Shown here piece after piece: positions 50,882 to 58,987 of a stretch of DNA of 64,000 nt. Both the position numbers and the translations under genes were made by a program. The number at the start of each line of letters is the position of its first letter. The stretch's first letter is position 1. The notes under the pieces were generated by a model. It had not been told where the DNA came from, did not search any database, and saw only the letters and a list, made by a program, of their open reading frames with translations. The DNA is from Streptomyces morookaense (GTDB lineage Bacteria; Actinomycetota; Actinomycetes; Streptomycetales; Streptomycetaceae), in contig NZ_JABBXF010000071.1 of NCBI RefSeq assembly GCF_013030945.1, positions 1 to 64,000 on the forward strand. Direction: 5' to 3'.

Positions 50882-51697
50882 TCATTCCGAGACACCAGGT
50901 CCGATGCGCGAGACGAAATCGTCCCAGTAGCCGGGCAGGGACTCCCAAGGGTCCACGCGCACGAAGGTCAGCGGGGCCGCCCGGCCCGTGCGGCTCACCC
51001 GGCGGGCCCGGCCGGTCCGGCTCGCGTGGTTGGTGCGGTCGGTGAAGAAGACCGTGCCCGCGCCCTGCCAGCGGGCTATCCGCATCGCCTCGTCCAGGTG
51101 CGGCCGGGGCACCGCGTACACGAGGTGGCAGAAGCGCTCGGGCGGATGGTCGGCGGTCCACTCGGCGACCTGTGACCAGCGGTAGGCGGACCAGGGGCCC
51201 GCGAAGGTCACCAACTGGTCGGCGAGGGAGGCGTATCCGGGGCAGGGGTGGGTGCCGTGGAGCAGCACGAGGTGGGTGCCGTCGCGCAAGGTGCGCAGGG
51301 CGCCGGCGGCGCGGCGGGTCTCCCTCAGGCCCGCCGCGTCGGCCGGGCAGCGGCCCAGCGCGAATCCGTCGACCTTGTACCAGTTGAGGAAGCGCTGGGC
51401 GTCCGAGAGGAGTTCACCGAGCGGGCGCGTGCCGGCGGCCAGGTCCAGGTGGCCGAGGAGCCGCACGCCCGCCTCCCGCAGCGGGGCGGCGGCCGCGCGC
51501 CAGTACGGGTCCGGGCGGCTGCCGGGGCCGCCGCCCGCGCCACCGAGCACCACCCAGTCCAGCGGCAGGCCGGCACGCTGCAGGCGGCCCCACTCGGCGG
51601 GCGCGACCAGCGGGTGCGCGAAGCCGGGGACGCCCAGCCGCAGCGGGGCCTTGCCGGTGGCCAGGAAACGGCGGTGCCCGGAGGTCAGATGCGACAC
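50882..51697 (-). CDS. Spherulation-specific family 4-like protein
   Basis: This 271-aa protein shows the spherulin-4 (PelA/GH166-like) pattern: 'LGVPGFAHPLVAPAEWGRL', 'WVVLGGAGGGPGSRPDPYW', 'GVRLLGHLDLAAGTRPL' and 'DGFALGRCPADAAGL'. In active members the last block carries an acidic pair after the Phe ('FLDE'-like), which here is 'ALGR', so glycosidase activity may be lost. No signal peptide is visible. It overlaps the upstream epimerase by 13 nt and closes the four-gene glycan operon. It may bind rather than cleave a polysaccharide. Confidence 0.75.
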   Translation of the reverse strand: MSHLTSGHRRFLATGKAPLRLGVPGFAHPLVAPAEWGRLQRAGLPLDWVVLGGAGGGPGSRPDPYWRAAAAPLREAGVRLLGHLDLAAGTRPLGELLSDAQRFLNWYKVDGFALGRCPADAAGLRETRRAAGALRTLRDGTHLVLLHGTHPCPGYASLADQLVTFAGPWSAYRWSQVAEWTADHPPERFCHLVYAVPRPHLDEAMRIARWQGAGTVFFTDRTNHASRTGRARRVSRTGRAAPLTFVRVDPWESLPGYWDDFVSRIGPGVSE

Positions 51698-52599
51698 GCG
51701 GCCTCCATCCAGATGTCGGCCAGCGACTCCTCCAGGCCGATCCGGGGGCGCCAGCCCAGCCGGTCGCGGGCGGTGCGCACGTCGGCCTGCTGCCAGGCGC
51801 CGCAGCCGTCCGGGTAGGGGTAGGCGGGCGGGGTGCCCAGGTGCGGGTCGTCCAGTTCGTGCAGGGCGCCGCCGAAGCCGGCCACCCGGGCCAGCAGGGT
51901 GGCCGCGTCCCGCAGCCGCACCGCGCGCCCGGTACCGATGTTGACGGCGCCCTGGGCCGCGGAGAGGGACGCGGCGTGCACGGCGCGGGCGACGTCGCGC
52001 ACGTCGACGAAGTCCCGCTGCACACCGAGGCCGGTGAGCTTGAGCTCGTTGTCCCCGTTCTGCATGGCGCGCCGCATGGCCTCGGCGAGCCGGCCCAGCG
52101 GGGAGCCGGCCGGGGTGCCGGGGCCGACGGGCGAGAAGACCCGCAGCACGATGGCGTCCAGGCCGGAGCCCAGCACGAGTTCGGTGGCGGCGAGCTTGCT
52201 GACGCCGTACGGGCCGCCCGGGCGCGGCACCGCGTCCTCCGCGGTGGACGAACCGGACTGGGAGGGCCCGTATTCGGAGGAGCAGCCCAGTTGGACCAGA
52301 CGGGCGCCGCAGCCGCTGCGGCGCAGCGACTCGCAGACGGTGGCGACGGCGACGGTGTTGTGGCGGGCCAGTTCGCGGGCGCCGCCGCGGGTGGCGCCCG
52401 CGCAGTTGATGACGACGCCGGGATGGACGGCGTTGAGGAAGCGGGTGAGCGCTCCGGGGCTGCCGGTGGCCAGGTCGAAGCGGACGTCCGCGTCGTCGCC
52501 GCGGCCGAGCGCGGTGAGCTGGACGGCGGGGTCGGCGAGCAGGCGGTCGGCCACGAAGCGGCCGAGGTAGCCGTTGGCACCGAGCAACAGGACCCTCAT
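51685..52599 (-). CDS. NAD-dependent nucleotide-sugar epimerase/dehydratase
   Basis: This 304-aa extended SDR has the cofactor motif 'LLGANGYLGRFVAD' at residues 4-17, Ser/Tyr/Lys catalytic residues in 'LGCSSEYGPS' and 'PYGVSKLAATE', and the substrate region 'RDFVDVRDVARAVHAA'. Sugar-nucleotide epimerases or reductases have this layout; the exact sugar cannot be read. It lies between a membrane protein gene and the spherulin-4-like gene, overlapping the latter. In Pel-type loci an epimerase makes UDP-GalNAc, which is one possible role. Confidence 0.87.
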   Translation of the reverse strand: MRVLLLGANGYLGRFVADRLLADPAVQLTALGRGDDADVRFDLATGSPGALTRFLNAVHPGVVINCAGATRGGARELARHNTVAVATVCESLRRSGCGARLVQLGCSSEYGPSQSGSSTAEDAVPRPGGPYGVSKLAATELVLGSGLDAIVLRVFSPVGPGTPAGSPLGRLAEAMRRAMQNGDNELKLTGLGVQRDFVDVRDVARAVHAASLSAAQGAVNIGTGRAVRLRDAATLLARVAGFGGALHELDDPHLGTPPAYPYPDGCGAWQQADVRTARDRLGWRPRIGLEESLADIWMEAACRI

Positions 52600-52642
52600 C
52601 GGTGTTGCCCTCGCTCTCGCGCGCTGCGGTGGGGGTGGACGG

Positions 52643-53659
52643 TCATGTTCCTTGCTCCTCTGAGTGGACGGAGGCCCGGGACAGGGCGGGGACGGCGTGG
52701 ACCAGCAGGGCGAGGGCCGGCAGGACGCACGCGGCGAGCGGTATGGCGGCGGGCGTGCAGGCGCCGGCCGCCCAGCGCACCGGCCATCCGAGGGCGTCAC
52801 AGCCCGGCAGGCGCGCGGCGAGGAGTGCGCACAGCGGGACGGCCTGGGCCGCACCGGCTGCGAGGGTGGCGTGGACGGCCGCCCGGGTCCGCCCGTACGA
52901 GGCGAGCAGCCGGGCGAGGAAGAGCAGTCCGCCGAGGGCGGCGACGAGAACGTAGGCGGGGACGGGTGCGGTGCCGGCCGGCGCCGCGGTCCCGTCGGCG
53001 GGCAGGGCCGAGCGGGCGGACCACAGGAAGAGCAGCAGCGCGCCGAGGTACAGCACGACGGCCGTCAGCAGTGCGGGCCGTACGCGGGCACCGAATTCCT
53101 TCAGGCCGCGGCTGGTCCGCAGGGCCCGGCGGGCGCGGCCCGCGAACCAGTGGGCGCAGCAGGCCGCGGGCACGACGGCGCACGCGAGGGCGAGCCCGGC
53201 GGGTGCGGCGGCGGCCAGCAGGGCGTGCACGCCGGTGCCGCGGGCGCCGTGCAGCAGCACGGTGAGCGTGCGGTCCCCGGTGAGCCCGGAGGCGAGCAGC
53301 CACAGCCAGGCCAGGGTGCCGCCGGCGCCCCAGCCGCAGCGCAGGGCCGCGCACCGGCCGCGCGGGTGCCCGGGTGCGGCCGGGGATTCGGCGTCCGGGG
53401 CGCCCGTGCCCGGCTGTTGGCCGTGCTCCACGCGCGCGTGGAGCTCCTCGGCCAGGGAGAACACGTCGCGGTGCCGGTACTCGGCGGCTTCGCGGTCGCC
53501 GATGCCGCGCACCTCCAGACCCGCTGCGATCTCCCAGGGGTCGACGGCACCGGCGCACAGGGCGTGGTGCTGCTGGAGGAGCGTCTTCACCGGGTCGGCC
53601 GGTGCGTCGGCTATGCCGACGGGGGCGGGAGCGCTCCCGTCGCGGAGGGATGTGGTCAT
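52643..53659 (-). CDS. Multi-pass membrane protein of glycan operon, hypothetical
   Basis: This 338-aa protein has an N-terminal ~105 residues that are soluble and contain 'LLQQHHALCAGAVDPWEIAAGLEVRGI', followed by about six to seven hydrophobic segments (first 'LAWLWLLASGLTG', last 'LPALALLVHAVPAL'). The start ATG overlaps the glycosyltransferase stop (ATGA). The fold may correspond to a polysaccharide-export or PelG/PelE-like membrane component, but the match is not clear enough to assert. Cys-rich hydrophobic segments are notable. Confidence 0.65.
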   Translation of the reverse strand: MTTSLRDGSAPAPVGIADAPADPVKTLLQQHHALCAGAVDPWEIAAGLEVRGIGDREAAEYRHRDVFSLAEELHARVEHGQQPGTGAPDAESPAAPGHPRGRCAALRCGWGAGGTLAWLWLLASGLTGDRTLTVLLHGARGTGVHALLAAAAPAGLALACAVVPAACCAHWFAGRARRALRTSRGLKEFGARVRPALLTAVVLYLGALLLFLWSARSALPADGTAAPAGTAPVPAYVLVAALGGLLFLARLLASYGRTRAAVHATLAAGAAQAVPLCALLAARLPGCDALGWPVRWAAGACTPAAIPLAACVLPALALLVHAVPALSRASVHSEEQGT

Positions 53660-55185
53660 GGGCGGCCCGCCCAGGTGGGCGAGGCGGAGCGGGGGGAGCG
53701 GGTGAGCGGCGGCCGGTCGCCGACGGCGTGGGCGAAGGGCACGGAAGGATCGGGGGCGGGGTGCTGGACGGGGGCGCGGGAGAGGACTTCGAGGTAGAGG
53801 GCGCCGAAGGCGGCGACGTTCTGTTCGTCGGTGAAGAGTTCCAGGGCCCGGGCGCGGGCGGCGGCGCCCAGCCGGGCCCGGCGGGCGGGGTCGTGCAGCA
53901 GGGCGAGGCAGGCCTCGGCGAGGGCGCCGGGGTCGCGCGGGGGGACGACCAGGCCGGTGCCGCCGATGACTTCGCGGACGGCGCCGGTGTCCGGGGAGAC
54001 GGTGGCGCGGCCGCAGAACATGGCCTCGACGAGGGCCGTGGGGAAACCGTCGGCCGTGCCGGCGAACAGGACCACGGCGGCCGTGGCGAAGACGTCGGGT
54101 CCGCCGTTCCTGCCGTGGGTGACCCCGTCGGCGGCCGGTGCGTCCTCCGCCGGGTCTCCGACGATGTGCAGCCGGACGCCCGGTTCGGCCTCGCGCAGGG
54201 CGGCGAAGGCCTCCCACAGAGGGGGTTCGGGCGGGCCTCCGACCCAGACCAGCGTGCGCCCGTCACCGCCGGGGGCGCCCTCGCCGACCTCCTCGTAGAG
54301 GCTCGCGTCCATGCCGGGGTGGACGGTGCGCAGCCGGGCCCGGTCGGCGCCGCAGCGCTCCTGCCAGCGGCGGGCCTGTCCGTCGCCGGAGGTGACGACT
54401 GCGGCCCGGCCGTAGACGTGGGCGGCGAGCAGCCGGTGGAAGGAGGCGAGCAGGGTGCGGACGGCCGGGGAGGGACCGGCGGGGCCGTCGAGGTAGTACT
54501 CGCGCAGGCCGACCTCGTACTCGGTGACGAGCAGGGGGGTACCGAAGAAGCGTTTGGCCAGCAGGCCCGGGAGGGCGGCGGGACCGGCGGAGGTGGCGTG
54601 GCAGAGGTCGACGCCGGAGAGGCCGCGGTCGCCGTCGGCGGTGCCGTACCAGTCGAGCGAGAGCGGTCTGAGGGCGCGCTCCAGGAGACCGGAGACGACG
54701 AGCAGGTCGGTGACGCGGGCCCCGTAGGCGGCGGGTTGTGCGCCGGGCGCGCGGCAGGCGTTCTCCAGGGCCCGCAGGGCTTGTTCGGAGCGGAGGGCGG
54801 CGGCGAGCCCGCCCTCGTCGCGGGCGAGGTCGGCGAGGCCGTCCAGCGCGTCGGCGAAACGGTACGCCTGGTCGCCCGGCAGGGTGATCGCCGCCGCCAG
54901 GTCGCCGAAGTGGGCGCCGAAGCGCCGGCGCTGTTCGCGGCCGTACGCCCCGTGGGCGCGCCCGGCGCACCCCGGCGCGGGGCCGCCCCAGAGGGGTGCC
55001 GCTCTGACCCGCCGGACGTTGCCCGGCAGCGCGTGCCAACCGCTGTCCTCCTGACGGGCGCTGCGGCTCAGTGCGTAGAGCTCGAAGTCGTGCTGGCCGA
55101 GCCCCCGGACCAGCCGGTCGCACCACTCCCCGCCGTCGCCCGCGGCATACGGATACCCGCCCTCGGAAAGCAGTCCCACACGCAC
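53656..55185 (-). CDS. GT4 glycosyltransferase with DUF3492 (PelF-like)
   Basis: This 509-aa protein opens with the DUF3492 signature of PelF-type enzymes ('MRVGLLSEGGYPYAAGDGGEWCDRL', split across the fold) and 'LVTEYEVGLREYYL' near residue 230. The GT-B C-terminal half has 'LVWVGGPPEPPLW' and the GT4 donor site 'GFPTALVEAMFCGRATVSPDTGAVREVI'. PelF polymerises UDP-GalNAc into the Pel polysaccharide; here the product is unknown. It is the first gene of a four-gene run with membrane, epimerase and spherulin-4-like partners, and the start is an ATG at 55185. The interval 55186-55350 shows nothing distinctive. Confidence 0.85.
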   Translation of the reverse strand: MRVGLLSEGGYPYAAGDGGEWCDRLVRGLGQHDFELYALSRSARQEDSGWHALPGNVRRVRAAPLWGGPAPGCAGRAHGAYGREQRRRFGAHFGDLAAAITLPGDQAYRFADALDGLADLARDEGGLAAALRSEQALRALENACRAPGAQPAAYGARVTDLLVVSGLLERALRPLSLDWYGTADGDRGLSGVDLCHATSAGPAALPGLLAKRFFGTPLLVTEYEVGLREYYLDGPAGPSPAVRTLLASFHRLLAAHVYGRAAVVTSGDGQARRWQERCGADRARLRTVHPGMDASLYEEVGEGAPGGDGRTLVWVGGPPEPPLWEAFAALREAEPGVRLHIVGDPAEDAPAADGVTHGRNGGPDVFATAAVVLFAGTADGFPTALVEAMFCGRATVSPDTGAVREVIGGTGLVVPPRDPGALAEACLALLHDPARRARLGAAARARALELFTDEQNVAAFGALYLEVLSRAPVQHPAPDPSVPFAHAVGDRPPLTRSPRSASPTWAGRP

Positions 55186-55350
55186 GTGCGTACCCCCGCC
55201 TCTCCTTCGTGGCCCTGTCGGAAGCCACCGCCGAACGGCAGCGGGAGCACGCTATGCGGGCTGCACGGTGGCGCGATGGACGGTTGTCCGTCGCGCCACC
55301 GGAAGGGGTGAACAGAAGTGACTTTCGGGCAGGCGGGACGTTGCCGCGCG

Positions 55351-56991
55351 CTATGCGGAGGCGCCCTGCAGCGCGGTGCCGTCCTCGGTGCCCTCCTCGG
55401 TTCCGAGCCGGGGCACGGCGGCCAGCAGGCCCCGTGTGTAGGCGTGCTCCGGCCGCTCGTAGACGGCGTCGGCCGGGCCCTGCTCGACGATCCGGCCGCC
55501 CTGCATCACGACCAGCCGGTCGCTCACCTGACGGACGACGGCGAGGTCGTGCGCAATGAAGACCAGCGCCAGCCCGAGGTCGCGCTGCAACTCGCCCAGC
55601 AGGCGCACGACCTGAGCCTGTGTCGTGACGTCGAGCGCGGAGACGGGCTCGTCGCAGACGATCAGCTTCGGCTCGGGGGCCAGGGCCCGGGCGATGCCCA
55701 CGCGCTGCCGCTGTCCGCCGCTGAACTCGTGCGGGTAGCGGTGGTAGGCGTCCGGGTCGAGTCCGACGCGCTCCAGGAGTTCGCGGACGCGTGCCACGAT
55801 CGCCGCGTCGTCCAGCGTGCCTGCGGCGCGCAGCGGGTCGGCGATGGATTCGCCGATGCTGCGGCGGGGGTTGAGCGAGGAGACCGGGTCCTGGAAGACC
55901 ATCTGCAGTTCGCTGCGGAAGGGGCGCAATTCGCGCTCCTTCAGGCCGCGGATGTCGCGGCCGCGGTAGCGCAGTTCGCCTCCGGTGGGTTCCAGCAGGC
56001 GCACCAGCATCCGCCCGAGCGTGGTCTTGCCGCTGCCGGACTCGCCGACCACGCCGACCGTCTCGCCGGCCCGCACGGTCAGTGTGACGTCGTCGACGGC
56101 GGTCACCGTGTGCCGGCCGCGCCCGAACTCGCGGCGCAGTCCGGTGGCTTCGAGGAGGACGGAGTCGTCGGTGGCCGGAACCGGTTCCACCGATCGGCGG
56201 ACGTTTACGCGCGGGACGGCCGCCAACAGGGCGCGCGTATAAGGCTCGCGCGGTGTCTCCAGCACGTCGCGCACCGGCCCGTGCTCGACGGCCCGCCCGT
56301 CCTTCATCACGAGCAGGTCGTCGACGCTGCCGGCGGCCACGCCCAGGTCGTGGGTGACCAGGATCAGGCCCATGCCGGTCTCGGCCCGCAACTCGCCCAG
56401 CAGGCCCAGGATCTGGGCCTGGACGGTGACGTCCAGGGCGGTGGTGGGCTCGTCGGCGACGAGCAGCCGGGGCTCGCAGGCGAGGGCCATGGCGATGAGG
56501 GCGCGCTGCCGCATGCCGCCGCTGAACTCGTGCGGGCGGGAGCGGGCGCGGCGGGCCGCGTCCGGGATGCCGACCCGGTCGAGCACCTCGGCGGCGCGCT
56601 CGCGGGCGGCGCGCCGGGAGACGCCGGGCCGGTGGACCCGGTACACCTCGGCGATCTGGTCGCCGACGGCCTGGTAGGGGTCGAGCGAGGACAGCGGGTC
56701 CTGGAAGACCATGGCCGCGACGCCGCCGCGGATGCGGCGCAGCGCGGCCTCGTCGGCGGCCTGCACGTCGTGGCCGGCGACCTGTACGGAGCCGCCGACC
56801 TGTGCTCCGGTGCCGCGGTGCAGACCCAGCAGGGCGTAGGCGGCGGTGCTCTTGCCGGAGCCGGACTCGCCGACGATGCCGAGGGCGCCGCCGGGTGCGA
56901 GCGCGAAGGAGAGCCCGTCCACGGCGCGGACGGTCCTGTCCCCGGTGGGGAAGGCGACGGAGAGGTCCGTCACGGAGACCAGTGGCGTCAT
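55351..56991 (-). CDS. Oligopeptide ABC transporter, fused ATPases (DppD-DppF)
   Basis: This 546-aa protein contains two complete ABC ATPases in tandem. The first has Walker A 'GESGSGKST', signature 'FSGGMRQRALIAMALA' and Walker B 'LLVADEPTTALD'. The second has 'GESGSGKTT', 'FSGGQRQRVGIARALA' and 'LIVCDEPVSALD'. Each ends with the oligopeptide/dipeptide C-terminal block ('PYTRALLAAVP', 'AYTRGLLAAVP'). Fusion of the two ATPases gives one energising subunit for the permease pair upstream. The ATG overlaps the stop of the first permease (ATGA). Confidence 0.93.
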   Translation of the reverse strand: MTPLVSVTDLSVAFPTGDRTVRAVDGLSFALAPGGALGIVGESGSGKSTAAYALLGLHRGTGAQVGGSVQVAGHDVQAADEAALRRIRGGVAAMVFQDPLSSLDPYQAVGDQIAEVYRVHRPGVSRRAARERAAEVLDRVGIPDAARRARSRPHEFSGGMRQRALIAMALACEPRLLVADEPTTALDVTVQAQILGLLGELRAETGMGLILVTHDLGVAAGSVDDLLVMKDGRAVEHGPVRDVLETPREPYTRALLAAVPRVNVRRSVEPVPATDDSVLLEATGLRREFGRGRHTVTAVDDVTLTVRAGETVGVVGESGSGKTTLGRMLVRLLEPTGGELRYRGRDIRGLKERELRPFRSELQMVFQDPVSSLNPRRSIGESIADPLRAAGTLDDAAIVARVRELLERVGLDPDAYHRYPHEFSGGQRQRVGIARALAPEPKLIVCDEPVSALDVTTQAQVVRLLGELQRDLGLALVFIAHDLAVVRQVSDRLVVMQGGRIVEQGPADAVYERPEHAYTRGLLAAVPRLGTEEGTEDGTALQGASA

Positions 56992-57986
56992 CGCAGGGCC
57001 ACCCTTCGGTCGGCGACGGCGTAGAGCACGTCGGCCACGATGTTGGCGAGCACCACGGCGGTGCCGGTGACCATCACCACGGCGACGACGACGGGGATGT
57101 CGATGGTCTGCGTGGCATGGACGAGGAGCTGTCCGAGCCCGGGGAGGCCGAAGAGCGTCTCCGTGAGCACCGCGTTGCCGAACATCGAGCCGAGGTCGAC
57201 GGCGGTCAGCGCGATCACGGGCGGCAGGGCGCCGCGCAGGGCGTGCCGTCCGACGACCGCCCGCTCGGTCAGACCGTACGCGCGGAAGGTGCGGATGTGG
57301 TCCTCGGCGAGGGTCTCCAGCATGGAACTGCGGGTGAGCCGGGCGTACTTGGCGGATTCCAGCAGGGCGAGCGCGGCCCAGGGCAGGGCCAGGTTCCAGG
57401 CCCACTGTTCCGGGTCGTCGGCGAGCGGGACGTAGGTGGGGAACGGCAGCCACTCGAGGTAGACGCAGAAGAGCATCAGCAGCCCGAGTCCCGTGATGAA
57501 CACGGGTGTTGCCGTGCCGGCGAGCGTCAGCCAGGTCAGCACGCGTTCGGTCGCGCCGCCGCGGCGCAGCGCGGACAGCAGGCCGGTGCCGATGCCGAGC
57601 AGCAGCCACAGCACCATCGCGCCGAGGGCGAGGGAGGCGGTGACGGGCAGCCGTTCGGCGAGCAGGTCGGTCACCAGCTGGTTGCTCTGGTACGACTGCC
57701 CGAAGCAGGGCGCGGTGCAGTGCAGCACGCCGGTGCCGGTGGAGTAGTCGTGCCCGGCGACGAGTCCCTGCAGGAAGTGCCAGTACTGGAGGTAGAAGGG
57801 GTCGCCGAGGCTCAGCTGCTCGCGGACCTGGCGGAGTTGCTCGGGGTTGCAGCGGGGGCCGCAGGCCAGGCGGGCGGGGTCGCCGGGCGCGATGTAGAAC
57901 GTCGCGTAGACGACGAGCGAGAGCACGAGGACGACGGCGAGTGCGCCGAGCGCGCGGCGCAGGAAGTAGCCGGCGAGGCCGTTCAC
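56988..57986 (-). CDS. Oligopeptide ABC transporter permease (DppB type)
   Basis: This 332-aa permease has six TM segments, the N-terminal DppB pattern 'FLRRALGALAVVLVLSLVVY' and the cytoplasmic EAA loop 'YARLTRSSMLETLAEDHIRTFRAYGL'. Four Cys in the first external loop (such as 'ACGPRCNPEQ' and 'HCTAPCFGQ') are unusual and could form disulfides. The start is a GTG with GGAGG 6 nt upstream and overlaps the DppC stop (GTGA). Confidence 0.93.
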   Translation of the reverse strand: MNGLAGYFLRRALGALAVVLVLSLVVYATFYIAPGDPARLACGPRCNPEQLRQVREQLSLGDPFYLQYWHFLQGLVAGHDYSTGTGVLHCTAPCFGQSYQSNQLVTDLLAERLPVTASLALGAMVLWLLLGIGTGLLSALRRGGATERVLTWLTLAGTATPVFITGLGLLMLFCVYLEWLPFPTYVPLADDPEQWAWNLALPWAALALLESAKYARLTRSSMLETLAEDHIRTFRAYGLTERAVVGRHALRGALPPVIALTAVDLGSMFGNAVLTETLFGLPGLGQLLVHATQTIDIPVVVAVVMVTGTAVVLANIVADVLYAVADRRVALR

Positions 57987-58987
57987 GCGGCGCCTCCTTC
58001 GGGGGACGTGGCCGCGGACTTCCGGCGGCCGGCACGTCCGACGCGCAGCCGCGAGGCCTCGCGGGGGTCCAGTGCGGCCCGTACGCCGTCGCCGAGGACG
58101 GTGAAGGCGAGCACGGTGACGAACAGCAGCAGCGAGGGCATCAGGACGTACATCGGGTCGGCGCGGAACCACGTGGTGGCGCTCGACAGCATCTGTCCCC
58201 AGGAGGGCGTGGGCGGCTTGATGCCGACGCCCAGGAAGGACAGGCCCGCTTCGATGACGACGTTGGACGGCAACAGGATGGCCGCGTAGGTGATGACGGG
58301 CGCGGCGAGGGCGGGCAGCAGTTCGCGGCGGGCGACGCGCCAGGGCGAACCGCCGGTCAGCCGCGCCGCGGTGACGTAGTCGAGTTTTTTCAGTCCGAGC
58401 GTCTGGGCGCGCACCAGCCGTGCGGTGGAACCCCAGTTGAGCAGTCCGATGACGACGATCAGCAGGACCGGGCGCGGGAAGTCCGACGGGACGACGGCGA
58501 ACAGGGCGATGGTGAACACCAGTGAGGGCATGGCGACCATCACGTCGGTGAGGTGGCTGAGCACGCTGTCGAGCAGCCGGTTGCCGAGGGCTGCGGCCAG
58601 GCCGACGGCGACGCCGATCAGCACCTGGACGACCGTGGCGCCCAGGGCGACGAACAGCGAGATGCGGGCGCCGTACAGGAGCCGGGCGAACAGGTCGCGT
58701 CCGGTGCCCGGTTCGACGCCCAGCCAGTGCTCGGCACCGGCGCCGCCGAAGGAGCCGAGCGGCACGCCGCCGCGGGCGGAGTCGACGAGGGTGTCGTGGT
58801 AGGTGACGGGGTCCTGGCCCTCCAGTGCGGCCAGCAGGGGCGCACCGAGGGCGAGGAGGACGAGCAGGCCCAGCACGGCGGCGGCCGCGAGCGCGCTCCT
58901 GCGCGTGCGCAGCCGCCGCCACACCTGCCGGGCGCCGGAGGCGGGGGCGGCCGCCTCCGGCTGCGGGGTGGCGAGGGTGTCCGTCAC
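57983..58987 (-). CDS. Oligopeptide ABC transporter permease (DppC type)
   Basis: This 334-aa permease has the N-terminal cytoplasmic 'VWRRLRTRRSALAAAAVLG', DppC-specific external 'GVEPGTGRDLFARLLYGARISL' and EAA loop 'YVTAARLTGGSPWRVARRELLPAL'. Six TM segments are seen. A charged basic tail ('RVGRAGRRKSAA') ends the protein. The ATG overlaps the stop of the binding-protein gene (ATGA), so the whole importer is translationally coupled. Confidence 0.93.
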   Translation of the reverse strand: MTDTLATPQPEAAAPASGARQVWRRLRTRRSALAAAAVLGLLVLLALGAPLLAALEGQDPVTYHDTLVDSARGGVPLGSFGGAGAEHWLGVEPGTGRDLFARLLYGARISLFVALGATVVQVLIGVAVGLAAALGNRLLDSVLSHLTDVMVAMPSLVFTIALFAVVPSDFPRPVLLIVVIGLLNWGSTARLVRAQTLGLKKLDYVTAARLTGGSPWRVARRELLPALAAPVITYAAILLPSNVVIEAGLSFLGVGIKPPTPSWGQMLSSATTWFRADPMYVLMPSLLLFVTVLAFTVLGDGVRAALDPREASRLRVGRAGRRKSAATSPEGGAA

